NCBI GenBank assembly: GCA_021808665.1
Contig: JAKBBA010000036.1
Span: 1 to 33,446 of the forward strand
Direction: 5' to 3'
Origin: Actinomycetes bacterium
Lineage (GTDB): Bacteria > Actinomycetota > Acidimicrobiia > Acidimicrobiales > Palsa-688
DNA length: 33,446 nucleotides
In this document: positions 22,144 to 31,717 of the stretch, one piece after another
How positions within the stretch are numbered: position 1 is the stretch's first letter
Layout: each line of letters starts with the position of its first letter
Made by a program: the position numbers and the translations under genes
Notes under the pieces: generated by a model
Told to the model about the DNA's origin: nothing
Databases searched by the model: none
Seen by the model: only the letters and a program-made list of their open reading frames with translations

Positions 22144-22452
22144 TCAAACGCCGTAGTCGAGCTTCTCCATGTAGCGGGTCTCCTCTTGCTCCACGACCTC
22201 GGGTAGCTTCGCTGCCCACTGGGCGAAATCCGGATCGTTGCGCGCTACCCCCAGAGCCTTGGTGATGTTGGAAGCGTCACCGCCTATGTCCCAGAGATCC
22301 CATATCTCGTTGAAGCGTCCTATCGTGGTCTGGTAAGCCCCTACTAGCTTCCAGCCCTGACGTTCGAGCACCGGGGTCATGTGGCTCATGATCTCGATCA
22401 GCTCGGGAACTCGCCCCGGCCGCACCTGCAAACGCGCCAACATATAACCCAT
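22144..22452 (-). CDS. NIPSNAP family protein
   Basis: The 102-residue protein MGYMLARLQVRPGRVPELIE is a single ferredoxin-like (dimeric alpha-beta barrel) domain of the NIPSNAP family, with the typical WKLVGAYQTTIGRFNEIWDLW core. The frame is open far upstream, but AGGAGA lies eight bases before ATG 22452 and only this part has family character. NIPSNAP-like proteins in actinobacterial catabolic clusters are small cytosolic proteins of unknown chemistry, related in fold to ABM monooxygenases. It is divergent from the second luciferase-like gene across operator copy 3. Confidence 0.85.
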   Translation of the reverse strand: MGYMLARLQVRPGRVPELIEIMSHMTPVLERQGWKLVGAYQTTIGRFNEIWDLWDIGGDASNITKALGVARNDPDFAQWAAKLPEVVEQEETRYMEKLDYGV

Positions 22453-22538
22453 CGGTAATCTTCTCCTTGGTTCGACATGCCTTGAAAGCGCTCTCCTGCA
22501 CACCATATGACGGTCGGGCAGTCGAGACAGCGAGAAAA

Positions 22539-22554
22539 TATTAACCGAACAGTA
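22539..22554. promoter_or_regulatory. Shared pseudo-palindromic operator, copy 3
   Basis: TATTAACCGAACAGTA is the reverse-complement form of the motif at 9028, matching 14 of 16 bases. It lies between the divergent NIPSNAP gene and the long plus-strand operon that begins with the luciferase-like enzyme. Confidence 0.65.
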
Positions 22555-22650
22555 GGTTCTTGACAGCCGGCTCCTCCGGTGCTTAGATGACAAAGTACTT
22601 GCTCCAGCGTCCGCTGGAACAGGAGTATCACCGGACAGACGGGGGAAGCG

Positions 22651-23637
22651 TTGCAGCCGACGAGACCTTTCAGGTTCGCCGTGCAGGCCTATCAAGCCGA
22701 CACGGCCAAACACTGGCGGGAAACTGTTCGCTGCGCCGAGGACCTCGGCTACTCCGCTTTGCACCTCGCCGACCATTACTTCGGCCCGGGACCGGTCCAA
22801 GAAGCCACCGGGCATCCCGTCCAGACTCTCGCTGCCGTGCCGGCCATGGCCGCCGCCGCAGAGGCCACGACGACGATCAAGGTCGGCTGCAGGGTGCTGT
22901 GCGTCGACTACCACCAGCCGGCAGTACTCGCCAAGGAGGCCGCCACGCTCGACCTTCTCTCCGACGGTCGCCTCGAACTGGGTCTTGGCGCTGGTTGGAT
23001 CCGAGCGGAGTACGAGGCGATGGGCGTCAGGTGGGACGACGCGTCCGTGCGGATCGAACGCCTCGGCGAAGTGGTCGAACTGGTCAAGGCGCACTTCTCC
23101 GGTGAGCCCATCCACGTAGCCGGACGCCATGTCCGGGTGCGGGACTACACCGGAGCCCCACTGCCGGTCCAAAAGCCCCGACCGTCGATCATGATCGGAG
23201 GCGGTGCAGAGAAGATCCTCAGCTTGGCGGGACGCCAAGCCGACATCGTCAGCCTGAACTTCGACAACTCGTCAGGCCGGCTCGGCGCGCCGTCGGTGCA
23301 GGGGTCTCTGGCTGCGCAGACTGACAAGAAGATTGCGTGGGTCAAGCGAGCGGCAGGGCCACGCTTCGAGGACATCGAGCTCGAGATAGCCGCATACTTC
23401 ACGGTCGTCACCGCCGGAGGCGAGTCGACGAGGGATCATCTGGAAGAGATGGCTAGCGGCTTCGGACTTTCTCCCGCTGACATTGCAGATCACCCCCACG
23501 TCCTCGTCGGCGCCGTCGAGGAGATCACTGACCGGCTCCTGGAACGCCGTGAGCGATATGGGATCAGCTATGTCACCGTGTCGGAGCGCACGATGAGGCA
23601 GTTCGCCCCTGTCGTGTCGAAGCTGACCGGAAACTAG
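22651..23637 (+). CDS. Luciferase-like (LLM) F420-dependent oxidoreductase
   Basis: The 328-residue protein from TTG 22651 (GGGGGAA ribosome site) reads PFRFAVQAYQADTAKHWRET, then GYSALHLADHYFGPGP, VGCRVLCVDYHQPAVLA and the phosphate loop LSDGRLELGLGAGWIRAEYEA. It resembles the F420-binding LLM subgroup common in mycobacteria (TIGR03621-like). It likely performs reduction or oxidation of a CoA- or ring-linked intermediate with F420. Sequence similarity to the other luciferase-like enzyme of this cluster is low, so they are separate functions. It opens the long operon that includes the Liv transporter and is 18 bases from the following SDR. Confidence 0.88.
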   Translation: MQPTRPFRFAVQAYQADTAKHWRETVRCAEDLGYSALHLADHYFGPGPVQEATGHPVQTLAAVPAMAAAAEATTTIKVGCRVLCVDYHQPAVLAKEAATLDLLSDGRLELGLGAGWIRAEYEAMGVRWDDASVRIERLGEVVELVKAHFSGEPIHVAGRHVRVRDYTGAPLPVQKPRPSIMIGGGAEKILSLAGRQADIVSLNFDNSSGRLGAPSVQGSLAAQTDKKIAWVKRAAGPRFEDIELEIAAYFTVVTAGGESTRDHLEEMASGFGLSPADIADHPHVLVGAVEEITDRLLERRERYGISYVTVSERTMRQFAPVVSKLTGN

Positions 23638-23655
23638 AAAGGAGAAACGCCAACC

Positions 23656-24630
23656 GTGGGACTATCTGACCGTGGGACTCAGACGTCGTCGCTGCCGGCA
23701 AGGCTGTTCGACCTGACAGGCAAGGTAGTCCTCCTGACCGGTGCCAGCTACGGGCTCGGGGAGGCCATGGCCAAGGGACTAGCCGAAGCTGGAGCGAGTC
23801 TGGTCCTAGCAGCCAGGAGCAAAGAAGCCCTCGAAGCGGTTGCCTCCGAGTGCGCCGCTCGAGGCGCCGACGCGATCGCGGTAAGCGCTGACGTGTCCAA
23901 CGAGGGCGACATAGCCCGCCTCGTCGAAGCGGCGATGCAACGCCACGGGCGTATAGACGTCCTAGTCAACAACGCAGGCATCTCCGACATGCGGGGAGTC
24001 CCAGCAGAGAACTTCGACATCGAGACATTCAGACGGATCATCGAAGTGGACATGCTCGGCGCTTTCATGCTCGCCCGGGATGTCGGACGGCACATGCTCG
24101 CCGCCGGGCGCGGGTCGATCATAAATATCTGCTCGATAATGGGAAGCGGAGCCAACGAGCTAAACGTCATCGCCTACACGGGTGCAAAAGGTGGCCTTTT
24201 GAACCTGACCTACCAGCTCGGCTGCGAGTGGGCCGACCGCGGAGTCCGCGTCAACGCGATATCGCCCGGTTTTATCGTCACGCCGATGACGGAGCCAGCC
24301 CTTGGGGCTCTCGGCGTAAGCGAATACGTGGCGAGCCGAACACCGATGCGCCGGGTCGGCAAGGCCGAGGAGCTGCTCGGACCGCTACTGTTCCTAGCCT
24401 CGGACGCTTCCAGTTACGTCACGGGGCTGAACCTGCTAGTGGACGGGGGGACCAATGCAGGCAACGGCTACTACCAGATACGACCCGGCCACCACGGCTG
24501 GGGGGCGATGCTCGGCGCTCCGACCGTAGGAGAGACCTACCCGGGGCTCGCCCCGCTACCTGATCGCCTGGCGCCGTGGGCGGCGGGCGTACCGGGGATC
24601 CACTATCCGCTCCCAGCCGAGGAGGCCTGA
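23656..24630 (+). CDS. SDR oxidoreductase with a C-terminal extension
   Basis: The 324-residue classical SDR has the cofactor loop TGASYGLG (residues 28-35), NNAG (105-108), Ser160, Tyr174 and Lys178 (YTGAK). It follows the AGGAG ribosome site before GTG 23656. After the normal SDR end (LNLLVDGGTNAG, about residue 269) it continues with about 55 residues rich in Gly, Pro and Trp (YYQIRPGHHGWGAMLG and on), not typical for the family; this tail may be a lid or partner surface. It is five bases from the LivG start and is in the transporter operon. Confidence 0.88.
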   Translation: MGLSDRGTQTSSLPARLFDLTGKVVLLTGASYGLGEAMAKGLAEAGASLVLAARSKEALEAVASECAARGADAIAVSADVSNEGDIARLVEAAMQRHGRIDVLVNNAGISDMRGVPAENFDIETFRRIIEVDMLGAFMLARDVGRHMLAAGRGSIINICSIMGSGANELNVIAYTGAKGGLLNLTYQLGCEWADRGVRVNAISPGFIVTPMTEPALGALGVSEYVASRTPMRRVGKAEELLGPLLFLASDASSYVTGLNLLVDGGTNAGNGYYQIRPGHHGWGAMLGAPTVGETYPGLAPLPDRLAPWAAGVPGIHYPLPAEEA

Positions 24631-24635
24631 CCCAA

Positions 24636-25436
24636 GTGGCCCTGCTTCACGCGGAGAACCTTTCGGTCAGCTTCGGCGGGCTCAAAGCGGTCGACGATGT
24701 GTCGATGGACATCGAGCAGGGCCAGCTCGTAGGTCTAATAGGACCTAACGGGGCGGGTAAGACCACCTTCATCGACGGCCTCACCGGGTTCGTCCCGATG
24801 AAGGGGAAGATCGTCTTCGATGGTCGGGACCTTACCTCAACTGCACCGCATGACCGTGCTAGGGCAGGGATGGTCCGCACGTGGCAGTCGTTGGAGCTCT
24901 TCGACGACCTGACTGTGACCGAGAACCTCCTCGTCGCAGCGGAGAAAGCGTCGATTGGTGGCTTTCTGGCCGATCTGGTCCGACCGAGTCGTAACAAGGG
25001 GCGTGCCTCTGTCGACGAAGCTCTGCGTCGCCTCGACCTCTCGGATGTCGCAGAGCGCGTGCCTGGCGAGCTCTCACAGGGTCAGCGCAAGCTGGTCGGA
25101 GTTGCGCGCGCCTTGGCGGCTAGACCGAAACTCGTTCTCATGGACGAACCGGCGGCCGGGCTCGACACCGCCGAGAGCCAGGAGCTCGGACGGCGCCTGC
25201 GCAGCCTGGTTGGCGACGGAACCACCGTGTTCCTGATCGACCACGACATGGGCCTGGTGCTCGGTGTCTGCGACTACATCTACGTGATCGAGTTCGGCAG
25301 GCTCATAGCCGAAGGCACTCCTGCGCAGATCCGCAGAGACGAGAGAGTCGTCGCCGCCTACCTGGGTGACCAAGACAAGTCTGAACAAGCCGCGCAAGCC
25401 AAGGAGGTGCTCGAAGCGACACCAGGCCACGACTGA
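24636..25436 (+). CDS. livG: Branched-chain-type ABC transporter ATPase (LivG-like)
   Basis: The 266-residue ATPase has Walker [11 protein letters not shown]-loop WQSLELF, signature LSQGQRKLVGVARALA, Walker B LVLMDEP and H-loop LIDHDMGLV, all intact. The helical subdomain and overall length are normal for LivG of hydrophobic amino-acid/amide (HAAT) importers, whose relatives often import aromatic or alicyclic acids. It pairs with LivF encoded at 29476 on the fused permease. GTG 24636 follows GGAGG by 11 bases. Confidence 0.92.
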   Translation: MALLHAENLSVSFGGLKAVDDVSMDIEQGQLVGLIGPNGAGKTTFIDGLTGFVPMKGKIVFDGRDLTSTAPHDRARAGMVRTWQSLELFDDLTVTENLLVAAEKASIGGFLADLVRPSRNKGRASVDEALRRLDLSDVAERVPGELSQGQRKLVGVARALAARPKLVLMDEPAAGLDTAESQELGRRLRSLVGDGTTVFLIDHDMGLVLGVCDYIYVIEFGRLIAEGTPAQIRRDERVVAAYLGDQDKSEQAAQAKEVLEATPGHD

Positions 25437-25540
25437 AAGAACTGTTAACTTCCCAAGCGCTCAGAACCGGCAACGGACAATGGACCCGAAACCTTGAGTC
25501 CTTATTACCACGAGACATTCCTATTAAGAGATCCTTCATC

Positions 25541-25558
25541 GACCGATCGGTTTCGATG
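25541..25558. promoter_or_regulatory. Operator-like palindrome before the binding-protein gene
   Basis: GACCGATCGGTTTCGATG contains the perfect palindrome ACCGATCGGT (25542-25551) and shares GATCGGT with the 16-bp motif at 9028 (10 of 16 positions overall). It lies about 25-40 bases before the binding-protein start, in the 146-base gap after livG. It is a weaker match than the three main copies. Confidence 0.4.
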
Positions 25559-25582
25559 CTCAAAAGAACATGGGGGAAACAA

Positions 25583-27076
25583 ATGAAACATTCAAAGGTG
25601 GGCGTTCCTGCAGCAGTACTTGGATGCACGTTAGCTTTGGCGGCGTGCAGCAGTTCCAAGACGGCTGCGACGAGCGCAACCACACAGGCAACCAGCAGTT
25701 CCTCCGGCGCGTCGACGTCGGGTGCGACGTGCTCCACATCGCCCAACACTGCTCTAGACGCGCAGGACGGTAAGTACGCAGGTTGGATGCAGGCTGTTCT
25801 GAGCTGCACAGCTAACAAGCCGATCAAAGCTACTGGTGCTCCGGTAGTGGTTGGCTTCCTCAACCCACAGGGCGATCCGTCGGGTAGCTTCCCCGACGTT
25901 ACCGCAGGTGCCGAAGCCGCAGTCGACTACATCAACAGTGAGCTAGGAGGGATAGGAGGGAACCCTCTCACTGGCACTCCAGGAAGGCCGATCGAGCTCA
26001 AGACCTGCTTCATGACCATAACACCGTCGTCGACCACGTCTTGCGCCGACCAGATCGTCGCTGACCATCCGGTGTTCATCATCGAGGGATACCCGTTCTT
26101 CGGGTCGGTTGCAGACCCCATCTTCCAAGCCGCCAACATACCTGTAGTCAACTTCAACCCGATAACAGTCTCGGACTTCACAAGCCCGGACCTCGTCGAC
26201 ATCGCGGCCGGCGGAGGTTGCGTCGGTGTGCACCCTGCGCTGATCCATTTCGCCGTGTACACGTTGCACGCGACGAACCTCGCTATTCCGTGGTCTAACA
26301 CCGCGCCGGGTGTGGAGTGCTACTACGACTTGGAGAAAAAACCGGTCGATATAATCAATGGAACCATCAAGCCGACGCCTCCCGGCGTCACGATAGTCCC
26401 AAACCTCACCTCCAAGGGTTACCCGATCGTAGCGGGAGCTCCGGACGACTCAGCACAGGCAGCCGAGGTTCTAGCCCAGAAACCTGACGCCATCATCTTC
26501 TCGGCACAGTCCTCGGACTGCTTCAACCTGCTTTCAGCACTTTCAAATCTCGGTTGGTCGGCCAAACAGATACCACTCATCTTCTCAGGTGCCTGCAGCG
26601 ACCTTCAGTCCTTCCAGCAGGCTGGTGCAAAGGCGGACGGAGTCTACGTGATCGGTGCATCGTACAACCTGTTGGATCCGACCTCGGCGACTGGACTCGC
26701 AAGCCAGGAGATATCGGTCATCGACTCCAAAGACAAGCAGTACCAGCCGAGTCAGAACCCGACGGGCCTTGAGGGCGCTATGTTCCAGACGGTGATGACC
26801 ACGTGGCTCGCTTTGGACAACTCGTCGGGCGCCGCCCAGCTCACCCCGGCGAGCGTGCTGTCAGACCTCCATAACACGACTAATGTTCACATGTTCGCCG
26901 GCATCCCGTGGGGATGCACGTCGGCTCCCAGCCCGTACACAAGCGTCTGCTCCACGGCTGTTTCCGTGCAGCAGTGGAACGGTACCGGCTTCACCAACGT
27001 TGGCTCGAATTTCAGCGCGGCGTACCTGATAGCCGGGGCTCCGATCAAGTCCACGGCTTCCAGCTACGGCGGCTGA
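25583..27076 (+). CDS. Liv-type substrate-binding lipoprotein
   Basis: The 497-residue protein starts MKHSKVGVPAAVLGCTLALA and has a lipobox LAAC with Cys22 as the lipidation site, then a Ser/Thr/Ala-rich linker (residues 24-55). The mature part is a type 1 periplasmic-binding fold (PVVVGFLNPQGDPSGSFPDV, GAEAAVDYINSELGGIGGNP, CADQIVADHPVFIIEGYPFF). It delivers substrate to the fused LivHM permease and LivGF ATPases. It is longer than LivK (about 370 residues). GGGGGAA supports ATG 25583 over an in-frame ATG nine codons upstream. The natural ligand cannot be told, but the cluster suggests a hydrophobic acid, not an amino acid. Confidence 0.9.
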   Translation: MKHSKVGVPAAVLGCTLALAACSSSKTAATSATTQATSSSSGASTSGATCSTSPNTALDAQDGKYAGWMQAVLSCTANKPIKATGAPVVVGFLNPQGDPSGSFPDVTAGAEAAVDYINSELGGIGGNPLTGTPGRPIELKTCFMTITPSSTTSCADQIVADHPVFIIEGYPFFGSVADPIFQAANIPVVNFNPITVSDFTSPDLVDIAAGGGCVGVHPALIHFAVYTLHATNLAIPWSNTAPGVECYYDLEKKPVDIINGTIKPTPPGVTIVPNLTSKGYPIVAGAPDDSAQAAEVLAQKPDAIIFSAQSSDCFNLLSALSNLGWSAKQIPLIFSGACSDLQSFQQAGAKADGVYVIGASYNLLDPTSATGLASQEISVIDSKDKQYQPSQNPTGLEGAMFQTVMTTWLALDNSSGAAQLTPASVLSDLHNTTNVHMFAGIPWGCTSAPSPYTSVCSTAVSVQQWNGTGFTNVGSNFSAAYLIAGAPIKSTASSYGG

Positions 27077-27096
27077 CGAACCCAAGTTGGATGTTT

Positions 27097-27138
27097 CGGC
27101 TGTCGTGGTCGGCTTTCCAGTGCCCGCCACGACAGCCG
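27097..27138 (+). other. Strong hairpin between binding-protein and permease genes
   Basis: CGGCTGTCGTGG (27097-27108) and CCACGACAGCCG (27127-27138) are perfect 12-base complements with an 18-base loop. It lies in the 90-base gap of the operon, before the GAAGGAGGTG ribosome site of the permease. In ABC operons such hairpins often stop part of the transcription or protect the upstream mRNA, giving more binding protein than permease. Confidence 0.65.
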
Positions 27139-27166
27139 GCAACGCGCAGAGAAGGAGGTGTAGGCA

Positions 27167-29479
27167 GTGAGCAATCTGATCTTCTATGCCCTGATCGGCT
27201 TGGGACTCGGCGGCTTGTACGCGATGTCTGGTATGAGCCTGATCATCAGCTTCCAAGGTGCCGGGGTGGTGAACTTCGCCCAGGGAGCGATGGCGATGTA
27301 CTCCGTCTTCGACTTCACCCAGCTTCGAACGTCCGGTCAGGTGTACCTGCCGTGGATCAACTTCCTTCCGGGGCGTCACACGCCTGTGCTGATCACCTTG
27401 ACCCACGGTCCGATGAACTTCGATCTTTCGATAGTCGTATCGGTCCTCGTCGCAGTGCTGCTTGGCGCCTTGGTGCACCTTTTGGTCTTCCGGCCTTTGC
27501 GCTACGCGTCCTCGCTCGGGAAAGTCGTCGCCTCTGTGGGATTGCTGCTGTATCTGCAGGCAGCCGCGCTGATCAACTTCGGGGAGATAGCACGCCAGCT
27601 TCCCACCATCCTTCCGAGCGGGGCTTGGAATAACTTTCTCGGCCTCGGCCATCCCTTTCCCAAGGAGAACCTTTGGGCTGCTGTATGCGCAGTGATCATG
27701 ACCGCTGGCCTTTGGGCGCTGTACCGCTTTAGCCGTCTGGGAATGGCCACCCGCGCGGCCGCAGAGAACGAGAAAGGGTCGATACTCCTCGGCTATTCAC
27801 CCGACCAACTGGCCCTTGCCAGCTGGGTCATATCATCGGTCGTCGGAGCGGCAGCCGGGTTCCTCGTAGGGCCGATCGCCGGGGCGCTGTCGCCCTCCGC
27901 CTACGACGTGTTCATCGTCCCGACCCTCGGCGCGGCCCTGTTCGGGCTGATGAGGTCATTCCCCGCCACGCTCCTCGGAGGATTAGGTCTGGGAGTGGTT
28001 GAATCGCTCGTAACCTACCTTTCGTCGAAGAGTTGGTTCCCGTCGTGGCTCAGCGGCAGTGACGCTCTTTCCTCGGCGATACCGCTCCTTGCGATAGCTC
28101 TGGTGCTGTTCGTACGCGGGGATTCGCTCCCGACGCGCGGCAGCGTCGGCGAGCGACGTCTACCCCCAGCATCCCGTCCGATACGCGTGACGCTTTGGGC
28201 CGTGGTCGGATCTGCCGTGGTCATCGTCTACGGCCTCGCGCTGAGCGGCCCGTGGGTGCTGGCCCTTACAACCACCCTGATCACGGCGATCCTCATGCTG
28301 TCCTACGTCTTGATCACCGGGTACGTCGGCCAGATTTCACTGGCCCAGCTCGGACTCGCAGGCGTCGCCGCCTTCTTCATGGTGAGGCTCATGAGCGGAA
28401 ACGGTAAAGGACAGTTCGCAGTCCACGGCTTCGGACTTCCCCTCATAGTCGCAGTCCCGCTCGCGATGGCGCTATCAGTGCTCATAGGGATCGTAGTGGG
28501 GCTTCCGGCCGTTCGCATACGAGGTGTCCAACTTGCGATCATAACCCTGGCCGCCGGCGTGACCATGGTCGACTTCTATTTCGACTCGCCGAAACTAACA
28601 GGCGTGCCCCAAGGTTCCGGGGCTCAGGTGCCCAAGCCGACCCTGTTCGGCCTGAACCTCGACGTCGCAGGAAAGAACGGACTTTCCGACCGTTTCGCTT
28701 TCACGCTATTCGTGCTCATCCTTCTCGTAGCGGTGGCCCTGATGGTGACCAACATACGCAAGAGCGCCACCGGGAGGCGCTTCTTGGCAATACGGTCCAA
28801 CGAACGGGCAGCCGCTGCGACAGGTATAAACGTCGCCAGGAACAAGCTTTTCGCCTTCGCTCTCGCCGCCGCCATCGCTGGTCTGGCCGGCTGCCTCCTT
28901 GCATTCCAGTCGCAGAACATCTCGTCAGCCAACTGGGACCCGCTGGTCGGTCTCACCTTCCTGGCCTTTGCATACCTCGGAGGGATCTCCTCGGTCAACG
29001 GTGCACTCGTCGGTGGGTTCATAGCGACAAGTGGCGTCTGGGCCTACTTCCTCCAAGCCCACTTCAACAACCTCGAGAACTACTGGACGATCTTCGGTGG
29101 GATCGGACTGATCCTGACGGCGATCCTGAACCCGCTCGGCATAGCGCCCGGAGTGCAGATTCTCGTTGGGCAACTGATATCGGCAGTTCGCACGTGGAGG
29201 CGAGGCGAATGGGTGCGAGCCTTGCGCCGTATCGGACCCGCGGTGGTTATAGGAGCTGCGCTTGGCTACTTGCTCTGGGACCGTCGAAGCCATGCGAACG
29301 CGTGGCCGGTGCTCGACGGGGTAGTCCTGACGCTCATGTTCAGAGCGATGGGTCTTCAAGCCTGGGGGTGGTACACCCGAAACCACTCTGGTCTGATCCG
29401 ACGTAGCGGTGGGGCACACCTCGCGGCGGTGTCGGTCGGGTCGAGCGCCGATATGGGCAAGGAGGTGGTCGCCAAGTGA
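27167..29479 (+). CDS. Fused LivH-LivM permease of a branched-chain-type ABC importer
   Basis: The 770-residue protein joins both Liv permeases in one chain. Residues about 1-310 are LivH-like ([35 protein letters not shown]). Residues about 335-700 are LivM-like ([58 protein letters not shown], the EAA-like loop for ATPase contact). A further tail with hydrophobic segments follows to 770. Single-chain fusions occur in actinobacteria but separate genes are more common. GTG 27167 has an excellent GAAGGAGGTG site. Its stop overlaps the livF start (GTGA). Confidence 0.9.
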   Translation: MSNLIFYALIGLGLGGLYAMSGMSLIISFQGAGVVNFAQGAMAMYSVFDFTQLRTSGQVYLPWINFLPGRHTPVLITLTHGPMNFDLSIVVSVLVAVLLGALVHLLVFRPLRYASSLGKVVASVGLLLYLQAAALINFGEIARQLPTILPSGAWNNFLGLGHPFPKENLWAAVCAVIMTAGLWALYRFSRLGMATRAAAENEKGSILLGYSPDQLALASWVISSVVGAAAGFLVGPIAGALSPSAYDVFIVPTLGAALFGLMRSFPATLLGGLGLGVVESLVTYLSSKSWFPSWLSGSDALSSAIPLLAIALVLFVRGDSLPTRGSVGERRLPPASRPIRVTLWAVVGSAVVIVYGLALSGPWVLALTTTLITAILMLSYVLITGYVGQISLAQLGLAGVAAFFMVRLMSGNGKGQFAVHGFGLPLIVAVPLAMALSVLIGIVVGLPAVRIRGVQLAIITLAAGVTMVDFYFDSPKLTGVPQGSGAQVPKPTLFGLNLDVAGKNGLSDRFAFTLFVLILLVAVALMVTNIRKSATGRRFLAIRSNERAAAATGINVARNKLFAFALAAAIAGLAGCLLAFQSQNISSANWDPLVGLTFLAFAYLGGISSVNGALVGGFIATSGVWAYFLQAHFNNLENYWTIFGGIGLILTAILNPLGIAPGVQILVGQLISAVRTWRRGEWVRALRRIGPAVVIGAALGYLLWDRRSHANAWPVLDGVVLTLMFRAMGLQAWGWYTRNHSGLIRRSGGAHLAAVSVGSSADMGKEVVAK

Positions 29480-30249
29480 GCGTCGACACGCTGGCCGGAG
29501 AGACCCCGATCGCTCAGATCGGCGGTGAGCCCCTGCTCGACATAAAGGGTTTGACAACCGGTTACGCCGGGGCGGCGGTGGTCTGGGACTTGGACCTCCA
29601 TGTGAATCCGGGCGAGGTGGTCGCCCTTTTGGGTCCGAACGGAGCGGGTAAGACGACAACTCTGCTTACGGTATCGGGCTTGCTCAAGCCGATCGGAGGT
29701 TCGATCAGCGTTCTTGGAGCTCCGATCGAGCGCAGGCGACCGCACCAACTTGCCCGCCTGGGCATAGCCCACGTCGCAGAAGATCGTTCCCTTTTCTTCC
29801 AGCTGACAGTCCTCGAGAACCTGCGGATGGGACGCGTGAAAGGGCGGGCCTCGCGTAGTGCCGCACTGGACAGAGCACTGGACCTGTTTCCCGCACTTCG
29901 TCCGCTGCTTAATAGGAAGGCCGGCTTGTTGTCGGGCGGTGAACAGCAGATGCTAGCGATGGCGAGGGCACTGGTGTCGAGCCCCCGACTTTTGATGGTC
30001 GACGAGATGAGCCTCGGTCTCGCCCCGGTGATAGTCCAACGTCTCTTGCCGGTGGTGCGCCAGGTGGCCGATGAGACCGGAGCAGGTGTGCTCTTGGTCG
30101 AACAGCACGTGCACCTGGCTCTTGAGATCGCCGACCGGGCTTACGTCCTCAGCCACGGCCGGATGGTGCTGACGGGCGACGCCAAGGAGCTCGCCTCGAA
30201 CAGGCAGCTTCTCGAGGTCAGCTACCTGGGGGAGCAGAGCCTGTCGTGA
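29476..30249 (+). CDS. livF: Branched-chain-type ABC transporter ATPase (LivF-like)
   Basis: The 257-residue ATPase has Walker [11 protein letters not shown]-loop/ENL region [14 protein letters not shown], signature [15 protein letters not shown], and H-loop LVEQHVH. Walker B reads [13 protein letters not shown]: the catalytic Asp and Glu are kept, but the usual Pro is Met. Length and order are normal for LivF, the second ATPase of HAAT importers. It is coupled by overlap to the fused permease upstream and to the epimerase gene downstream (GTGA, 30246-30249). Confidence 0.92.
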   Translation: MSVDTLAGETPIAQIGGEPLLDIKGLTTGYAGAAVVWDLDLHVNPGEVVALLGPNGAGKTTTLLTVSGLLKPIGGSISVLGAPIERRRPHQLARLGIAHVAEDRSLFFQLTVLENLRMGRVKGRASRSAALDRALDLFPALRPLLNRKAGLLSGGEQQMLAMARALVSSPRLLMVDEMSLGLAPVIVQRLLPVVRQVADETGAGVLLVEQHVHLALEIADRAYVLSHGRMVLTGDAKELASNRQLLEVSYLGEQSLS

Positions 30250-31307
30250 ACCCTAGATCACTGGTTCTGGGCGGCTCGGTGTTCGTCGGTCGCCGCCTCG
30301 TGGATGCCCTCGTCGCCGCAGGGCACGACGTGACAATCCTGAACAGGGGGGTCACACCGGTCGAGTTACCCCCGGGAGTCGGAGCTCTTCGAGCCGACCG
30401 GACCAAACCCGAGCAGGTGGCCGAAGCGCTCGGCGGCTCCGAGTGGGACTCGGTGTTCGACGTCTCGGGGTTTGTCATGGCAGCTGGAGGTGTCGACGTC
30501 GATTCGTTCCTCGACGTGTTCGAGTCCAGAACGGGATGTTACCTGTATGTCAGTTCGATAATGGCCTACGACCAGGGGCTTCTCGGGCTCTTCCCCTGGC
30601 GGGAGGATATGGCGACGAACCCGAGCGGCCCATCGTCTTACGGTGGGTTCAAAGCGGTGGTAGAGGAGGCGCTCCTGTCTCGGGCCCGCTCAGGACGTCT
30701 GCCCGGAGCGGTAGTACGTCCCGCGGCGATATACGGGCCTCACAACAACATCTACGACATGGAGACGGCGATGTGGCTGCGCCTAGCCGGACGCCGACCC
30801 GTCCTTATCCCCCACTCGGGCCTGGTGACAGCCTCTTACGGTCACGTCGACGACCTATGCGAGGCGATGATCGCGCTGAGCCGCTGTGCTAGCGCGGTCG
30901 GCGAGGTTTTCAACGTGACCACCTCGGCGATCACCGTCAATCGCTACGTCGAGACTCTCGCAGCGATCGTCGGAGTAGACCCCAATGTCGTGGAGATTCC
31001 CGACGACACGCTGGCGGAGTTGCCCACAGCTCCTTTCGGTCATCTCTTCGGCCGGGCGCATCACGCCGTGCTCAGCACGGTCAAGCTCGAAGAAGCTCTC
31101 CCGCAGCTGCAACCTCGCAGCTTCGAGCGAGGTCACGCGGAGACCTACGAGTGGTTCATATCGATGGGCTGGGACCGCCTAGACGCCCCACTGGCGGACC
31201 CGGTCTGGCGTTCAAGCTGGGATTTCGCATGGGAGGCACAAGTAGCTAAGCGTGTCAGAGCATCCAACGATCGACATTCTTCGCAGACAGGAGCAACATT
31301 GTCATGA
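30246..31307 (+). CDS. NAD-dependent epimerase/dehydratase-family (extended SDR) protein
   Basis: The 353-residue extended SDR begins [20 protein letters not shown] with the Rossmann loop GGSVFVG (GxxxxxG), ILNRG after the second strand, YVSSIMAYD, and the active pair in [14 protein letters not shown] (YxxxK). The C-terminal substrate domain includes [12 protein letters not shown] and [15 protein letters not shown]. Such enzymes often act on nucleotide sugars, but in catabolic operons they can also be hydroxysteroid-like or isoflavone-type dehydrogenases. Here the operon context favours oxidation of the imported compound. GTG overlaps the livF stop; its own stop overlaps the SnoaL-like start. 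Confidence 0.85.
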   Translation: MNPRSLVLGGSVFVGRRLVDALVAAGHDVTILNRGVTPVELPPGVGALRADRTKPEQVAEALGGSEWDSVFDVSGFVMAAGGVDVDSFLDVFESRTGCYLYVSSIMAYDQGLLGLFPWREDMATNPSGPSSYGGFKAVVEEALLSRARSGRLPGAVVRPAAIYGPHNNIYDMETAMWLRLAGRRPVLIPHSGLVTASYGHVDDLCEAMIALSRCASAVGEVFNVTTSAITVNRYVETLAAIVGVDPNVVEIPDDTLAELPTAPFGHLFGRAHHAVLSTVKLEEALPQLQPRSFERGHAETYEWFISMGWDRLDAPLADPVWRSSWDFAWEAQVAKRVRASNDRHSSQTGATLS

Positions 31308-31714
31308 TCAACGACTCTCGCACCGCCGTGGCAGGCGAGCTTTTCCGGGCTTGGAGCAGCGGCGACCCGGACGCGCCGGAGCGTTTCATGCGTCCCGACG
31401 CAGTGCTCTACGACATCGTCGGCGGACGCCACGAGGGCTGGCCTGCGATAAGAGCCTTCTTCGCCGCAGGCTTGGACAAGTGGTCAGAACTGGTCCTCGA
31501 ACCCCAGGAGTACTGGACCAACGACCGGGGGGTGGCCCTAACGTGGGTGATGAGCGCAGTAGTCCCCGACGACCGTCTCGGCGCCGACAACCGTGGAAGG
31601 CGCTGGCGATCCGAAGGCATGTCGTATCTCGTTTTCGACGGTGACCGGGTGGGCCTGGAGGTCGACTACCACGACAGCGGGGCGGTGGCCCGTTCGCTGG
31701 CGAGCGCGGGCTGA
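31304..31714 (+). CDS. SnoaL-like (NTF2-fold) protein
   Basis: The 136-residue protein [20 protein letters not shown] has the NTF2/SnoaL pattern: helix, then FMRPDAVLYDIVGGRHEGWP, AIRAFFAAGLDKW, and strands ending SYLVFDGDRVGLEVDYHDSG. As a small cone-fold protein it may catalyse isomerisation, hydration or ring opening, or only bind; no active residues can be given. ATG overlaps the preceding stop (ATGA, 31304-31307) and three bases separate its stop from the SDR start, so it is translated in the same run. Confidence 0.82.
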   Translation: MINDSRTAVAGELFRAWSSGDPDAPERFMRPDAVLYDIVGGRHEGWPAIRAFFAAGLDKWSELVLEPQEYWTNDRGVALTWVMSAVVPDDRLGADNRGRRWRSEGMSYLVFDGDRVGLEVDYHDSGAVARSLASAG

Positions 31715-31717
31715 GCG

